Part shown: piece by piece, positions 27,246 to 37,473 of the stretch | Numbering within the stretch: position 1 is the stretch's first letter | How the letters are laid out: every line of letters begins with the position of its first letter | Made by a program: the position numbers and the translations under genes | DNA from: Lachnoclostridium sp. An138 | GTDB taxonomy: Bacteria > Bacillota > Clostridia > Lachnospirales > Lachnospiraceae | NCBI RefSeq assembly: GCF_002160765.1 | Contig: NZ_NFLF01000004.1 | Span: 62,001 to 126,000 of the forward strand | Length of the DNA stretch: 64,000 bases | Reading direction: 5' to 3' | Notes under the pieces: generated by a model | Database searches by the model: none | Told to the model about the DNA's origin: nothing | Seen by the model: only the letters and a program-made list of their open reading frames with translations

Positions 27246-27773
27246 CTACGTATCCATCATTTTCTGAATTCCATCCAGATAAGGCACCAGATAGCCCCCG
27301 TGGGGATTCAGCACAAACTCCGGCGAAAGCTCCTCGTGCCGGAAGCTTTTGCGCCCTCCGGCAGCCGCCCGGTCCCAGAACTCCCGCATCCTCCGGTAGG
27401 AAAGATAATAGAGCTCATTCCGGTGGGAGAAGAAGATAATCAGAAAGGCGACGCCCTCCTGTTTCTCAAAGTCTTCCATGAATTTCACCTGATGCTCATG
27501 GATATTCTGAAGCGGGAAGGTATCGCTGTCGCACTCTTTAGCGTCGAAGCAGACGGGAATTCCCTGCACGGCTCCGATGTAATCCACGGTACTTTTCTGG
27601 TCAAAATAGGCCAGCGTGATATGCCGGTGTTCTTTATCGATCTTGATCGGAGTAATCGGAGTCGGCACCTTCTGGATCAGCGCCAGTCCCTGCTCTCTGT
27701 ATTTTTCATTGGTCCGGTTGATCAGTTCCTCCAGGGTAGAACCTCTGAGGCCTCTGGAATTCCAGGTCGCCAT
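27246..27773 (-). CDS. recU: Holliday junction resolvase RecU
   Basis: 175 aa structure-specific endonuclease that cuts four-way junctions during recombination and chromosome segregation in Firmicutes. Family features: SRGLRGSTLEELINRTNEKY, ALIQKVPTPITP, the catalytic residues in KSTVDYIGAVQG and CFDAKEC, and LQNIHEHQVKFMEDF. A penicillin-binding protein gene, often adjacent in Bacillus, is not present here. It lies 25 nt behind the DUF362 gene in the direction of transcription. Confidence 0.9.
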   Translation of the reverse strand: MATWNSRGLRGSTLEELINRTNEKYREQGLALIQKVPTPITPIKIDKEHRHITLAYFDQKSTVDYIGAVQGIPVCFDAKECDSDTFPLQNIHEHQVKFMEDFEKQEGVAFLIIFFSHRNELYYLSYRRMREFWDRAAAGGRKSFRHEELSPEFVLNPHGGYLVPYLDGIQKMMDT

Positions 27774-27798
27774 AATTCTTTCGTCCTCTTTCCGGAGA

Positions 27799-28806
27799 TT
27801 ATTCCGCGCTCTGGAAGGGAGCCAGATTCTTTACCCCATCCGCCGGCGAAATCTCCTGATCGCCGTTATCAATGTCAATCAGATGGTATCTGTCATTTCC
27901 CATATGAAGCTCTTTCATATAAGTCAGCTGGCGCAGGCCATGGCGGGACTCGATTCTCTCCACCAGCGCGTGATGTTCCTCTTCTTTCATGGCATACACC
28001 AGATCCACCGAAGCCTGATCGACAGCCAGGATATCCAGGGAAGCCAGAATTCCCACATTCGGCGTCACCACCGGCTCTGCCGCCGTACCCTCACAGTCAC
28101 AGGACACGGACATGTTGCGCATTACATTGATATAGCTGATATGCTCTCCGAAATGATCCGCCACTGCTTTGGCGGATTCTGTCATGCGTTCCATAAATTC
28201 TTCGTCCGAGATATCCCACTGATCGTCGGAACCCGGCGTCGTGTGAATTCTGGCCTTTCCGATACGGCCGTCTGCGCAGCCGATGCCGATATTCTTATTA
28301 GAACCGCCGAAGCCGCCTTTACTGTGTCCCTTAAAATGAGTCAGCACGAACAGGGAATCGTAATTCAGAATATTCTTTCCCATCTCCAGCTCGGCAAACC
28401 ATTTTCCGCCTTTTACCGGAAGCGCCGTTGTCCCGTCCTCATCCATGATATCGACCGGGCAGAACGTCCAGCCGTTGGTCTTCAGGGTTTCTCTATGATC
28501 CTCCGTCGTATAGCGGCCGCCGTCATAGTAGGTATTCGTCTCTACAATCGCCGCCTCCGGAAGCTCTTTTCTGATCAGTTCCTCCACCCAGGGTCGGGGA
28601 ATGATATTCGGCCCGTGAGGCTCCCCGGTATGAAGCTTAATTCCCACTTTTCCGGTCAGACAGCCGCTTATACGGGCATAAATCTTGCGCAGACCTTCCG
28701 CAGATAAATCCCTTGTAAAATATACTACAGACTCTTTTCCGCTTCTCTGTTCATAAGGAATGTAATGATCTCCTCCGGTTCCCGGAACTGGTTTCTGATT
28801 GGACAT
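27799..28806 (-). CDS. DUF362 domain protein
   Basis: 335 aa. The family patterns VGIKLHTGEPHGPNIIPRPWV, IVETNTYYDGGRY, LTHFKGHSKGGFGGSNKNIG and GCADGRIGKARIH are clear. DUF362 proteins are widespread in anaerobes, often with ferredoxin domains; this one lacks the C-terminal 4Fe-4S motifs, having only scattered Cys (SCDCEG). Its biochemical role is unknown, perhaps a redox or metal-related enzyme. It starts the transcript shared with recU. Confidence 0.85.
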   Translation of the reverse strand: MSNQKPVPGTGGDHYIPYEQRSGKESVVYFTRDLSAEGLRKIYARISGCLTGKVGIKLHTGEPHGPNIIPRPWVEELIRKELPEAAIVETNTYYDGGRYTTEDHRETLKTNGWTFCPVDIMDEDGTTALPVKGGKWFAELEMGKNILNYDSLFVLTHFKGHSKGGFGGSNKNIGIGCADGRIGKARIHTTPGSDDQWDISDEEFMERMTESAKAVADHFGEHISYINVMRNMSVSCDCEGTAAEPVVTPNVGILASLDILAVDQASVDLVYAMKEEEHHALVERIESRHGLRQLTYMKELHMGNDRYHLIDIDNGDQEISPADGVKNLAPFQSAE

Positions 28807-28938
28807 TTGAAACTCCTCCTTCTTTCATACAGATTCTGATACATATTCAATCCTCATTATGGGATTTTTTTTATTGTACCACATCCGCCCGCATTTGGGA
28901 ATCAACCTGTTGTTCTAGCCCTATAAACGATTGCGGCT

Positions 28939-30030
28939 TCACATCAGCTCCGCCATTTCCTTCATATAAGCGGGAACGTCCAGCCCCTGGGGACAGTGAG
29001 CCGTACACTGGCCGCAGCCGATACAGGCTGACGGCTGCCTTTCTTCTGGCAGCGCGGCGAGCCGGGCCAGCCGCCAGGAGGACAGGTCTTTTTCTCCTCC
29101 GGTCCTGTATTCATTGTACGCAGCCAGCAGAAACGGAATATCCAGTTCCTGCTCTGTCAGCGCGGCGGGCTCAGAAAAGGTCTGAATATTGTCCTTTACC
29201 TGCTCCAGTTTCGACATGCCGCTTAAGATTACCGCGATTCCGGGAAGCGTACGCAGGAAGCGGAAGGCCCAGGAAGCCTGGGAAGCTTCCGGATGAAGCC
29301 GCAAAAGTGTTTCCCTTCCTTTTCCGGGCAGGTCTGCCAGCATACCTCCGTGAGCCGGTTCCATTACCATTATGGGAATGTTCTGCTCCCGGAGGATTTC
29401 ATACTGTTCCCTGGCCGTTCCATGGAACCAGTCGTAATAATTCAGCTGAATCTGTACAAAATCCCAGGGGTAACGGGACAGAATCCTGCGCAGCGCCTCC
29501 GGGGAGCCATGAAAGGAAAACCCGAAATACCTGATTTTTCCCGCCTTCTTCTGCTTCAGAAAGTATTCCGGCGCTCCATGATCGAGATAGTCGGAAACCA
29601 GCTTATCCGTCATGCCATGCAGCAGATAAAAGTCAATGGAATCCAGCTGCAGACGGGAAAGCTGGTCCTCGAACTGCTTTTCAAAATCCGGTTCCGCCTG
29701 CACATTAAATTTGTCCGCCACGAAATAGGATTCCCTGGGGTATTTCTTCAACGCTCTGCCAAGGAAGGCCTCCGACTGTCCTCCATGGTAAATGTAAGCA
29801 GTGTCGTAATAATTGACGCCATGCGCCATACAGTAATCAATCAGTTCTTCTGCGGCTGCCCGGTCAATGGGTTTCGCAAATCCCTCTTCCGTCTGAGGAA
29901 GGCGCATCGCCCCCATGCCAAGCTCTGACAGACAGACGCCGTCTGCGAATTCCCTGCGGCGTACCTGTCCTTCTTTTGCTTCTTGTCTTCCTGCTTCTCT
30001 TTCTTTTCCTCTGTTTTCTGCCGTATTCAT
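28939..30030 (-). CDS. Aldo/keto reductase with C-terminal ferredoxin-like Fe-S motif
   Basis: 363 aa. The AKR barrel shows the catalytic tetrad in VNYYDTAYIYHGG (Asp, Tyr), FVADKFN (Lys) and YLLHGM (His). After about residue 325 comes CIGCGQCTAHCPQGLDV, a 4Fe-4S cluster motif found in the group of AKRs of anaerobes. It probably reduces an aldehyde or ketone using NADPH or ferredoxin-linked electrons. GGGAG lies 9 nt upstream of the ATG. The promoter is of MerR type and shared with the divergent merR gene, which very likely controls it. Confidence 0.9.
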   Translation of the reverse strand: MNTAENRGKEREAGRQEAKEGQVRRREFADGVCLSELGMGAMRLPQTEEGFAKPIDRAAAEELIDYCMAHGVNYYDTAYIYHGGQSEAFLGRALKKYPRESYFVADKFNVQAEPDFEKQFEDQLSRLQLDSIDFYLLHGMTDKLVSDYLDHGAPEYFLKQKKAGKIRYFGFSFHGSPEALRRILSRYPWDFVQIQLNYYDWFHGTAREQYEILREQNIPIMVMEPAHGGMLADLPGKGRETLLRLHPEASQASWAFRFLRTLPGIAVILSGMSKLEQVKDNIQTFSEPAALTEQELDIPFLLAAYNEYRTGGEKDLSSWRLARLAALPEERQPSACIGCGQCTAHCPQGLDVPAYMKEMAELM

Positions 30031-30070
30031 AATAAGTTTCTCCCTGACTTTCCAGTGTTCTGCAAGTTAC

Positions 30071-30122
30071 TTGACACCCTGATTTTCTTATAGTATAACT
30101 CTAAAGTGAACTTTAGAGTCAA
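30071..30122. promoter_or_regulatory. Divergent MerR-type promoter and operator
   Basis: For the aldo/keto reductase (minus): TTGACT (30122-30117), a 19-bp spacer and TATACT (30097-30092). The spacer contains a perfect palindrome, ACTCTAAAGT-GA-ACTTTAGAGT (30098-30119). For merR (plus): TTGACA (30071-30076), 17 bp and TATAAC (30094-30099). The two promoters overlap at the operator, so one bound regulator could activate the reductase and restrain itself. Confidence 0.85.
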
Positions 30123-30175
30123 GACCCTGTTCCGCAGGTATAACCGAACATTTTCCATGAAAAGGGAGAACACTT

Positions 30176-30601
30176 ATGACATATACGATAAAGGAAGTCT
30201 CCGCGCTTACCGGCCTCTCGATTCCGACTCTGCGCTATTATGATAAAGAAGGGCTTCTGCCTGACCTGCGCAGGAAAGAATCCGGATACCGTATTTTTTC
30301 AGATGAGGATCTCTATGTGCTTGAGCTGATCGAATGTTTTAAACAGTCAGGGCTCCAGATAAAAGAAATCCGCTATTTTATGACTCTGGTCAAAGAAGGG
30401 GACGCTACCCTGCAGGAACGTTTTGAAATCTTCCGCAGCCATGTGGAACGTCTGATAGAAAAAATGGAATCCCTGCAAAAAGCGCTGAAGCATTCCCAGG
30501 ATACTTTGGATTATTATGAAATTGCGGCCCGAACAGGCTCTGAGGCCGCCGCCCAGAAAGAATATCAGGATTTTCTTCGGAATTCCGGACGCAGAATCTG
30601 A
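30176..30601 (+). CDS. MerR-family regulator of the aldo/keto reductase
   Basis: 141 aa, AdhR/YhdM-like. The N-terminal helix-turn-helix is TIKEVSALTGLSIPTLRYYDKEGLL, followed by SGYRIFSDEDLYVLELIECF and a coiled-coil dimerisation helix. It has no Cys triad, so it probably does not sense heavy metals; AdhR-type members respond to aldehydes or electrophiles. It is divergent from the reductase gene across a perfect operator dyad. Confidence 0.9.
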   Translation: MTYTIKEVSALTGLSIPTLRYYDKEGLLPDLRRKESGYRIFSDEDLYVLELIECFKQSGLQIKEIRYFMTLVKEGDATLQERFEIFRSHVERLIEKMESLQKALKHSQDTLDYYEIAARTGSEAAAQKEYQDFLRNSGRRI

Positions 30602-30603
30602 GG

Positions 30604-30652
30604 CCAGTCCTAAAAAACCGGCCAGAATCAGCCTGGCCGGTTTTTTAGGACT
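30604..30652. terminator. Bidirectional terminator between convergent genes
   Basis: Arms AGTCCTAAAAAACCGGCCAG and CTGGCCGGTTTTTTAGGACT pair over 20 bp with a 6-nt loop. Runs of A and T inside the stem give T-runs in both directions, serving merR (plus) and the VOC gene (minus). The VOC stop codon lies inside the hairpin. Confidence 0.9.
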
Positions 30653-31112
30653 CTTCACAGATTTCTTTTACATATTCCAGCGGATACTGCGTTTTTGCCA
30701 CAGTCTCTTCCAGAGACAGCCCGCTTTTATAAAGCCGCTTTGCCACAGCTTCCATCGGCTCTCCCACTTCTATCAGATGGCCGTCCGGATCGTAAAGGCG
30801 AATCACTCTCTGTCCCCAGCCGTGCTCCGTCAGGGGATTCAGAAAACGAATTTCCTGCGGATACAGGTTCAGCTTTTCCAGAAAGGTATCCAGCTCATTT
30901 TCTTCAAAATACAGTTCCGCATCGCTGTCGCCGCAGGTAAAAGGCTTTCCGATCAGCTTCTCCCAGACACGGGCGTCCTGAAGAACGAGACCTTCTGTCA
31001 GAATCACGTTTCCATCCAGATCCAGAATCACATCCAGGCCGAACAGATCGTGATAAAATTTCCTGGAACGTTCCACGTCCTCCACCACAAGCAGAATATT
31101 TTTCAGCTTCAT
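30645..31112 (-). CDS. VOC superfamily (glyoxalase-like) protein
   Basis: 155 aa. Begins MKLKNILLVVEDVERSRKFYHDLFGLDV and contains VIRLYDPDGHLIEVGE, the two typical metal-ligand regions of glyoxalase-fold dioxygenases, isomerases and resistance proteins. The substrate is unknown. The ATG at 31112 with AAGGTGG just upstream is preferred over one 21 nt earlier. It lies 13 nt behind the acetyltransferase gene and is probably co-transcribed with it. Confidence 0.85.
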   Translation of the reverse strand: MKLKNILLVVEDVERSRKFYHDLFGLDVILDLDGNVILTEGLVLQDARVWEKLIGKPFTCGDSDAELYFEENELDTFLEKLNLYPQEIRFLNPLTEHGWGQRVIRLYDPDGHLIEVGEPMEAVAKRLYKSGLSLEETVAKTQYPLEYVKEICEES

Positions 31113-31125
31113 AGTCCCCACCTTT

Positions 31126-31752
31126 TCACACAAGCTGACCCGGCAGCTTCAGCTTTTCTTTTGGCGGAAAGCTCTTATCAAACTGCTCCGTCTCTTCCTC
31201 GTCAATAAAATACCCCTCCGGCGGCCGGTAAGTGCCGGTGACGCCGTTCAGGTATCCTTCTTTCAGCTCTCTGACCAGGAAATAGGGCACTTCCGCCTCC
31301 CGGGGCTCCGCAAAGTAATGAATTCCTTTTGTGCTGGCGGTAACAAAGCCGGATTTTCCGTAAAAATCAGGATTTCCTTCAATGCAGATCGCGCCCGCTC
31401 CCAGGTCCGCTGCTTTTTTCATGGAATCATCCAGAAGAATCTTCCCATAGCCTTTCCGCTGGTATTCCGGCGCAATGCTGATGGGGCCAAAGGCCAGGAT
31501 CGGAATTTTTCTTCCGTCATCGGCCTGGATCTCCGCCCGTGCATACATTATGTGTCCGATGAGCTTTCTGTCTTTTTCCATAACCAGATCCAGCTCCGGC
31601 ACGAACTCTTCCCGTTCCCGGAAGCAGTGCAGTACATAGTGTTCGGTACATCCGGGACGATATACGTTCCAGAAAGCTTCCCGTGTCAGTTCCTCTGCGG
31701 CCCGATAATCAGAAGGCGCCTCCGGGCGTATGGTATAATCGCTTCCACTCAT
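31126..31752 (-). CDS. GNAT-family N-acetyltransferase
   Basis: About 208 aa. The acetyl-CoA binding motif is seen in FGPISIAPEYQRKGYGKILLDDSM, with FYGKSGF near the end of the fold. The family acetylates amines of small molecules or proteins; the target is not evident. GGGAG precedes the ATG at 31752; a longer frame upstream is rejected because it runs through the promoter region. It pairs with the VOC gene. Confidence 0.88.
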   Translation of the reverse strand: MSGSDYTIRPEAPSDYRAAEELTREAFWNVYRPGCTEHYVLHCFREREEFVPELDLVMEKDRKLIGHIMYARAEIQADDGRKIPILAFGPISIAPEYQRKGYGKILLDDSMKKAADLGAGAICIEGNPDFYGKSGFVTASTKGIHYFAEPREAEVPYFLVRELKEGYLNGVTGTYRPPEGYFIDEEETEQFDKSFPPKEKLKLPGQLV

Positions 31753-31898
31753 GCCTGTTCTCTCCCTTTTCCTTTTTGTGTAATTTCGTTTTATTATAGT
31801 ACGAAAGCAGCGAATCCGCAATACCCGAAAAAGAGCGGTTCTGGCCTCTCGGATTCCCGGAAAAACAGCGCCCGGGCGTCATTTTTCCTATCACTTTA

Positions 31899-31927
31899 TT
31901 GCTGCAAAATCAGTTATCTGCTATACT
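31899..31927 (+). promoter_or_regulatory. Promoter of the plus-strand lipoprotein gene
   Basis: TTGCTG (31899-31904), a 17-bp spacer and TATACT (31922-31927). The transcript would begin with a stable hairpin at 31936-31976. Confidence 0.6.
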
Positions 31928-31935
31928 GTTTATAC

Positions 31936-31976
31936 CCTCAGTTGACAAGGACACACACGCCTCCCGTCAACTGAGG
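31936..31976 (+). repeat. Leader hairpin containing a repeated 28-nt element (copy A)
   Basis: Perfect 11-bp stem CCTCAGTTGAC with GTCAACTGAGG (31936-31946 and 31966-31976). The part 31949-31976 recurs at 47254-47281 with 22 of 28 bases identical, and all six differences are transitions. It lies in the leader of the lipoprotein gene, about 50 nt before the start. Function unknown. Confidence 0.5.
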
Positions 31977-32025
31977 ATAAGATTATTGCAGCGCCAGGTT
32001 TGTTTTTCAAAAAGGGGGGATTTTA

Positions 32026-32661
32026 TTGAAAAAAATCTTCAAAGCATTATTAAACGCTGTAGTTCTATCCGCTGTTCTTCTGAGTCTGACTGCATGCAAT
32101 GACAGTTCTGCAGATGCTGCGGCTTCGGAAAAAAACGGCGCCGCGCCGTATGAACTGACAGAAGACGAGCGAGCGCTTTTGTCTGCCCTTGGCATTACAG
32201 ATATGAATTCCCTGATTCTTACGTTCCGCGCGCCGGCAGGGACGGAAGAACTCATCGTAAGGCTTTACACTCTGGGGGAAGACAGAAACTGGAAAGAGGC
32301 AGACAGCGGCAAAATCTTCTTGGATGAGCAGGAAATGACAAAAGAGACAGAAGGCCTTTTTACCATGCAGGTACGAAAGGATTATTCCCTGGAATTTTGT
32401 TTTAAACTGGACGGAAGCAGCATGACTTATGAGACGGACCCTCCTGCCGGCCGGGAACCGATGGCCTGTACTAGGACTTTTCTTCCGGAATTTCAGGAAA
32501 TGGAACCGAACACGGAAGTGCCTGTGGCAATTCTGTCCTACACAACCGGAAATACTGCCTACAGCTGCCGTCTTCAGGATTATTATGACACATCAAATCT
32601 CAGCCAGATGGAGCTGATTCAGGCAGTGACACTGGAATTTGCTTCTGAAGAAGCTGAATAA
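32026..32661 (+). CDS. Putative lipoprotein, unknown function
   Basis: 211 aa. A lipoprotein signal peptide MKKIFKALLNAVVLSAVLLS ends in the lipobox LTAC (Cys near residue 24). The mature part starts with a low-complexity stretch (DSSADAAASEKNG) and then a soluble domain of about 170 residues with no recognised family. The start codon is TTG, preceded by AAGGGGGG at 6 nt, which is convincing despite the rare codon. It lies alone, with a hairpin in its leader. Confidence 0.75.
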   Translation: MKKIFKALLNAVVLSAVLLSLTACNDSSADAAASEKNGAAPYELTEDERALLSALGITDMNSLILTFRAPAGTEELIVRLYTLGEDRNWKEADSGKIFLDEQEMTKETEGLFTMQVRKDYSLEFCFKLDGSSMTYETDPPAGREPMACTRTFLPEFQEMEPNTEVPVAILSYTTGNTAYSCRLQDYYDTSNLSQMELIQAVTLEFASEEAE

Positions 32662-32764
32662 CGAACCGAAAGCAGAAAACGGAAGCAGAAGACAGGCGGG
32701 AATGAAAAGTCTTGAAAGCCTTTCTTTCCCGCCTGTCTGTAAATCGTCAGACAAAATATGCCGA

Positions 32765-33604
32765 TTACTGCTCCTCCAGCACCCGGTGGATATGTAAAGC
32801 CAGATACATCCGTTCCTGGCTTGTGAGCTTCTGCCGGAACTTGTCCATCACATAGATCTGAATCTTTTCCACGCACTCAAACTCCTTCTGGCAGACCGCC
32901 GAGATCTGCTCATAGAGAAGACTGGACTTCTCATCCGGGAGCTGGTTCCGGCTGACTAGGCGCTGCACAAAAAGCTGCACATGGGTCACATACCGGGAAT
33001 AGGGCGTGCTGTCTTCATTGTAGGTGATGCCAAAGCTGTACTTTACAATATCCAGAATGTCGCTGACCGTACTGGCAATCAGCAGGTTCTGGCTGTTGTA
33101 AGGGTGATCGTACTGAGCATTGATGAAATGAAAGGCAATATTGCCGGCCTCATCCATAGGAACCTCCATGCCAAGCTGTTCACTCATCAGAGACACCGCG
33201 TACTCACCCACCTGAAACTCATTGGGATTGAACTTTTTCATTTCCAGCGTGTAGAAATTCTGCAGAACGATTCCCTCCCGGATCCGCCTGGCCGCAAAGG
33301 ACAGGTGGTCCGTCAGAGAAAGATAAATATGATCCATCAGCTTCATTCCATAGGTTTCAATGGCATAGTCGATCACGGACTTTGCCAGCTCAAAATAGAC
33401 TGCGTCCGTCTCAGCAGCCAGTCGGATGATATTCCTCGATACCACCTTGTCCTTCAGGACGAAGACCTTTTCAATCTCGCTTTCCTGAAACTGATACCCT
33501 ATAGATTTATGATAACCGATTCCCTTGCCCATGAGGATGGTCTCCTGCCCCGCGTCGTCCAGGGCAAGGACCAGAGAATTGTTCAGCACTTTCACTACAC
33601 GCAT
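32765..33604 (-). CDS. licT: BglG/LicT-family transcription antiterminator
   Basis: 279 aa. Residues 1-55 form the co-antiterminator RNA-binding domain (KVLNNSLVLALDDAGQETI, GKGIGYHKSIG), then two PTS regulation domains follow. Conserved histidines are visible in SLTDHLSFAARR (PRD1), NIAFHFINA, THVQLFVQRL and ALHIHRVL (PRD2). When the sugar is present it binds the RAT hairpin in the operon leader at 37299-37326 and prevents termination; phosphorylation by the PTS tunes it. It is the last gene of the operon, 4 nt behind the glucosidase. Confidence 0.93.
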   Translation of the reverse strand: MRVVKVLNNSLVLALDDAGQETILMGKGIGYHKSIGYQFQESEIEKVFVLKDKVVSRNIIRLAAETDAVYFELAKSVIDYAIETYGMKLMDHIYLSLTDHLSFAARRIREGIVLQNFYTLEMKKFNPNEFQVGEYAVSLMSEQLGMEVPMDEAGNIAFHFINAQYDHPYNSQNLLIASTVSDILDIVKYSFGITYNEDSTPYSRYVTHVQLFVQRLVSRNQLPDEKSSLLYEQISAVCQKEFECVEKIQIYVMDKFRQKLTSQERMYLALHIHRVLEEQ

Positions 33605-33608
33605 GTGA

Positions 33609-35039
<1,431 letters not shown>

Positions 35040-35048
35040 TTATATGGC

Positions 35049-35162
35049 TGTCCGCGTACAGAAAAACCAGCTTCCATACGCGGACACGTTTCCTTTATTG
35101 TTTCTGCGGAAGATGATGCTTCCACAGGCGCTGTGCGGCCGTCCGAACCGGACCGGCCGGAT
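35049..35162 (-). terminator. Hairpins between PTS and glucosidase genes
   Basis: Right behind the PTS stop, CGGCCGGTCCG pairs imperfectly with CGGACGGCCG. A second stem, GTCCGCGTA with TACGCGGAC (arms 35049-35057 and 35078-35086), follows closer to the glucosidase start. Neither has a T-run, so they more likely stabilise or partly attenuate the message than end it. Confidence 0.4.
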
Positions 35163-37099
35163 TATTTCACAGCTTTGATAACAACCTGGCTCAGGTCCGC
35201 ATGCTCAGCCGGAACACCTTCTACCTCAGCGAAATCTCCGGTATTGGAGATAATCACGCTGACTGTAGTGTCATGGCCTGCGGCCTTAATCTTGTCAATA
35301 TCAAAGGATACAATCGGAGTGCCCTTCTTAATGGTATCTCCTTCGTTTACGTGCTTTGTAAAGCCGTCGCCGTTCATGGAAACGGTATCCATGCCGATGT
35401 GAATCAGAAGCTCTGTGCCGTCCTCCAGCTTCAGGCCGATGGCGTGGAGAGTCGGATACAGAACGGATACGGTACAGTCAGCCGGAGCTACGACCTCTCC
35501 CTTGCTGGGGAGCACTGCAATTCCCTTTCCGAGCGCGCCGGAGGCAAATACCTCATCCTGCACTTCGTCGAGGGGATAAGCCTTTCCCTCTACCGGGGAA
35601 GCGATTTCAACCTTCTCACCTGTATGCACCGGAGCGGAAACTTCCGGAGCCGGAATTCCCAGATCAGCCTCCAGAGCCTTTGCTCCGGCCGGAGCCGCGT
35701 CCACATCCTCAAAGCCTACGATGTAGGTCAGGATAGCTGCGCCAAAGAAGGCTACGCAGATACCGATGATATAAGCCAGGAACTGTCCAAGGCTCGTTCC
35801 CTCTCCATAGTAAGACATGATGGTCAGGATACCGTTGTTTGCGAAACCAGTGTTTACCGCATTTCCGATACCCATGATACCGCCGCCGACAGCTCCGGCG
35901 ATAACCGCGCAGATCATGGGTTTCTTCAGACGAAGGTTACAGCCATAGATGGCGGGCTCGGTAATACCTACCAGCCATGCGGACAGGGATGCGGAAGCCG
36001 CTACCTGCTTGAGTTCTTTGCTCTTTGTCTTAAGCATAACGCCAAGCGCCGCGCCTGCCTGAGAGAAGTTCGCGGAACCGGCGAAGCACATCAGAGTGTT
36101 CGTACCGGTCATGGCCACATCGTTCAGACCGATGGGGAGCAGAGCTCTGTGCGCGCCGAAGATAACGCATACGCCCCAGAGACCGCCGACGATGATACCG
36201 CCGAGTACCGGGCTGAAGCTGTAAAGAGCTGTGTACAGCCACTGAACAAGATAACCTACATAGATTCCCACAGGTCCTACTACAACCAGCATAACCGGAA
36301 CCATGATAATCAGAGACAGTCCGGGAACCAGAATCAGCTGCAGGATCTCCGGAATGATCTTCTTTAAGAGTTTCTCCAGGAAATACAGTACAATTACGCC
36401 CAGGATAATCGGGATAACCGACTCGGTATAAGCAAAAATCTTACTGGATTCTCCTACCGCGAACTCCATCTTGATAACCGGAAGACCGAAGATCGTAGAT
36501 TTCGTAGCCACATCCTGTACCAGGGCGTCAATGGTCGGATGACAGATAAACGCGCCCAGAATCATGGAGATAACCGTGCTGCACTTTAACGCCTTTGCTG
36601 TAGTATAGGCCAGGAAAATCGGCATGAAATAGAAAATGACGTTGCTGGCCGTATTCATAATCACATAGGTGCTGGTCGTGGAATCAAAGCCCGGAATCTT
36701 GGCAAAAGCCGCAAGAAGACCTTTGATCAGACCTGCCGCAGCGATAGCCGGCACCAGCGGAGTGAAGATCTCAGTAATCTTCTGCAGAATCATATTTCCA
36801 AGACTCTGCTTCTGCTCGGGGATATCCACCTCGTCAGCGGAAGCCGCCACGCTGTCTCCCAGAATCGCCACCGCCGCGTCATAAATCTTCGTCACCTTCG
36901 CGCCGCAGACTACCTGGAACTGTCCGCCGGAAACCACGACGGAGATAACGCCTTCGAGATGCTCTACCACGTCCTTCTTTGCCTTGCTCTCATCCTTCAG
37001 GATAAAACGCAGACGTGTGAAACAGTGTGTAACCTGTTTTACATTTGCTTTACCGCCCACATTATCAATAATGTCCTGGGCTACCTTGTTGTAATCCAT
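35162..37099 (-). CDS. Beta-glucoside PTS transporter, subunit IIBCA
   Basis: About 645 aa BglF/BglP-type phosphotransferase permease. IIB at the N-terminus has the phosphorylated Cys26 in KQVTHCFTRLRF; IIC follows with about ten helices (residues about 100-450, GITEPAIYGCNLRLKKP); IIA at the C-terminus has the phospho-His in ELLIHIGMDTVSMNG. It imports and phosphorylates beta-glucosides. The ATG at 37099-37097 has AGGAG 9 nt upstream. First gene of the operon, behind a RAT-controlled leader; its IIB likely also phosphorylates LicT. Confidence 0.94.
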   Translation of the reverse strand: MDYNKVAQDIIDNVGGKANVKQVTHCFTRLRFILKDESKAKKDVVEHLEGVISVVVSGGQFQVVCGAKVTKIYDAAVAILGDSVAASADEVDIPEQKQSLGNMILQKITEIFTPLVPAIAAAGLIKGLLAAFAKIPGFDSTTSTYVIMNTASNVIFYFMPIFLAYTTAKALKCSTVISMILGAFICHPTIDALVQDVATKSTIFGLPVIKMEFAVGESSKIFAYTESVIPIILGVIVLYFLEKLLKKIIPEILQLILVPGLSLIIMVPVMLVVVGPVGIYVGYLVQWLYTALYSFSPVLGGIIVGGLWGVCVIFGAHRALLPIGLNDVAMTGTNTLMCFAGSANFSQAGAALGVMLKTKSKELKQVAASASLSAWLVGITEPAIYGCNLRLKKPMICAVIAGAVGGGIMGIGNAVNTGFANNGILTIMSYYGEGTSLGQFLAYIIGICVAFFGAAILTYIVGFEDVDAAPAGAKALEADLGIPAPEVSAPVHTGEKVEIASPVEGKAYPLDEVQDEVFASGALGKGIAVLPSKGEVVAPADCTVSVLYPTLHAIGLKLEDGTELLIHIGMDTVSMNGDGFTKHVNEGDTIKKGTPIVSFDIDKIKAAGHDTTVSVIISNTGDFAEVEGVPAEHADLSQVVIKAVK

Positions 37100-37254
37100 A
37101 ACTCGTCTCTCCTTCTTTTCCCGCTTCAAAAAGCGTCCGCCTTTTCTCTGCTGGGAGTTCCTTACATGATGCTTTTACATCCGGCCGGGATGTCTCTTGA
37201 AAGACAGGGATACAGGAAATGGCATGAAAAAAAGACCCGACAAAAATGAATACA

Positions 37255-37326
37255 ATCCAAGACTGCTTTCCACAATCTTTTCATCATCATTTCCATCCGA
37301 TCTTGCCTGCATGACCAGTAACACGT
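37255..37326 (-). promoter_or_regulatory. RAT antiterminator site and likely overlapping terminator
   Basis: Minus-strand ACGTGTTACTGGTCATGCAG followed by GCAAGATC (37326-37299) matches the ribonucleic antiterminator consensus of BglG/LicT proteins (TGTTACTG-N6-GCAGGCAA). Further downstream GGGTCTTTTTTT (about 37237-37226) could pair with the RAT tail AAGATC to make the competing terminator. LicT encoded at the operon end should bind here. Confidence 0.8.
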
Positions 37327-37368
37327 CGTCTGTGAAATCAATATGTATCTGTCTTTCAACCTGAACAT

Positions 37369-37397
37369 ACTGTAGCACAAAACGATACAGAATGCAA
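37369..37397 (-). promoter_or_regulatory. Promoter of the beta-glucoside operon
   Basis: Minus-strand TTGCAT (37397-37392), a 17-bp spacer and TACAGT (37374-37369). The start point would fall about 36 nt before the RAT site. Confidence 0.65.
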
Positions 37398-37473
37398 CAG
37401 TTTCTTAATTTTTTGTGAAAATTTTATAAATTTCATCAAAGCTTTTTGTGCAGTCTGTTTGAGCAGGGGGATT

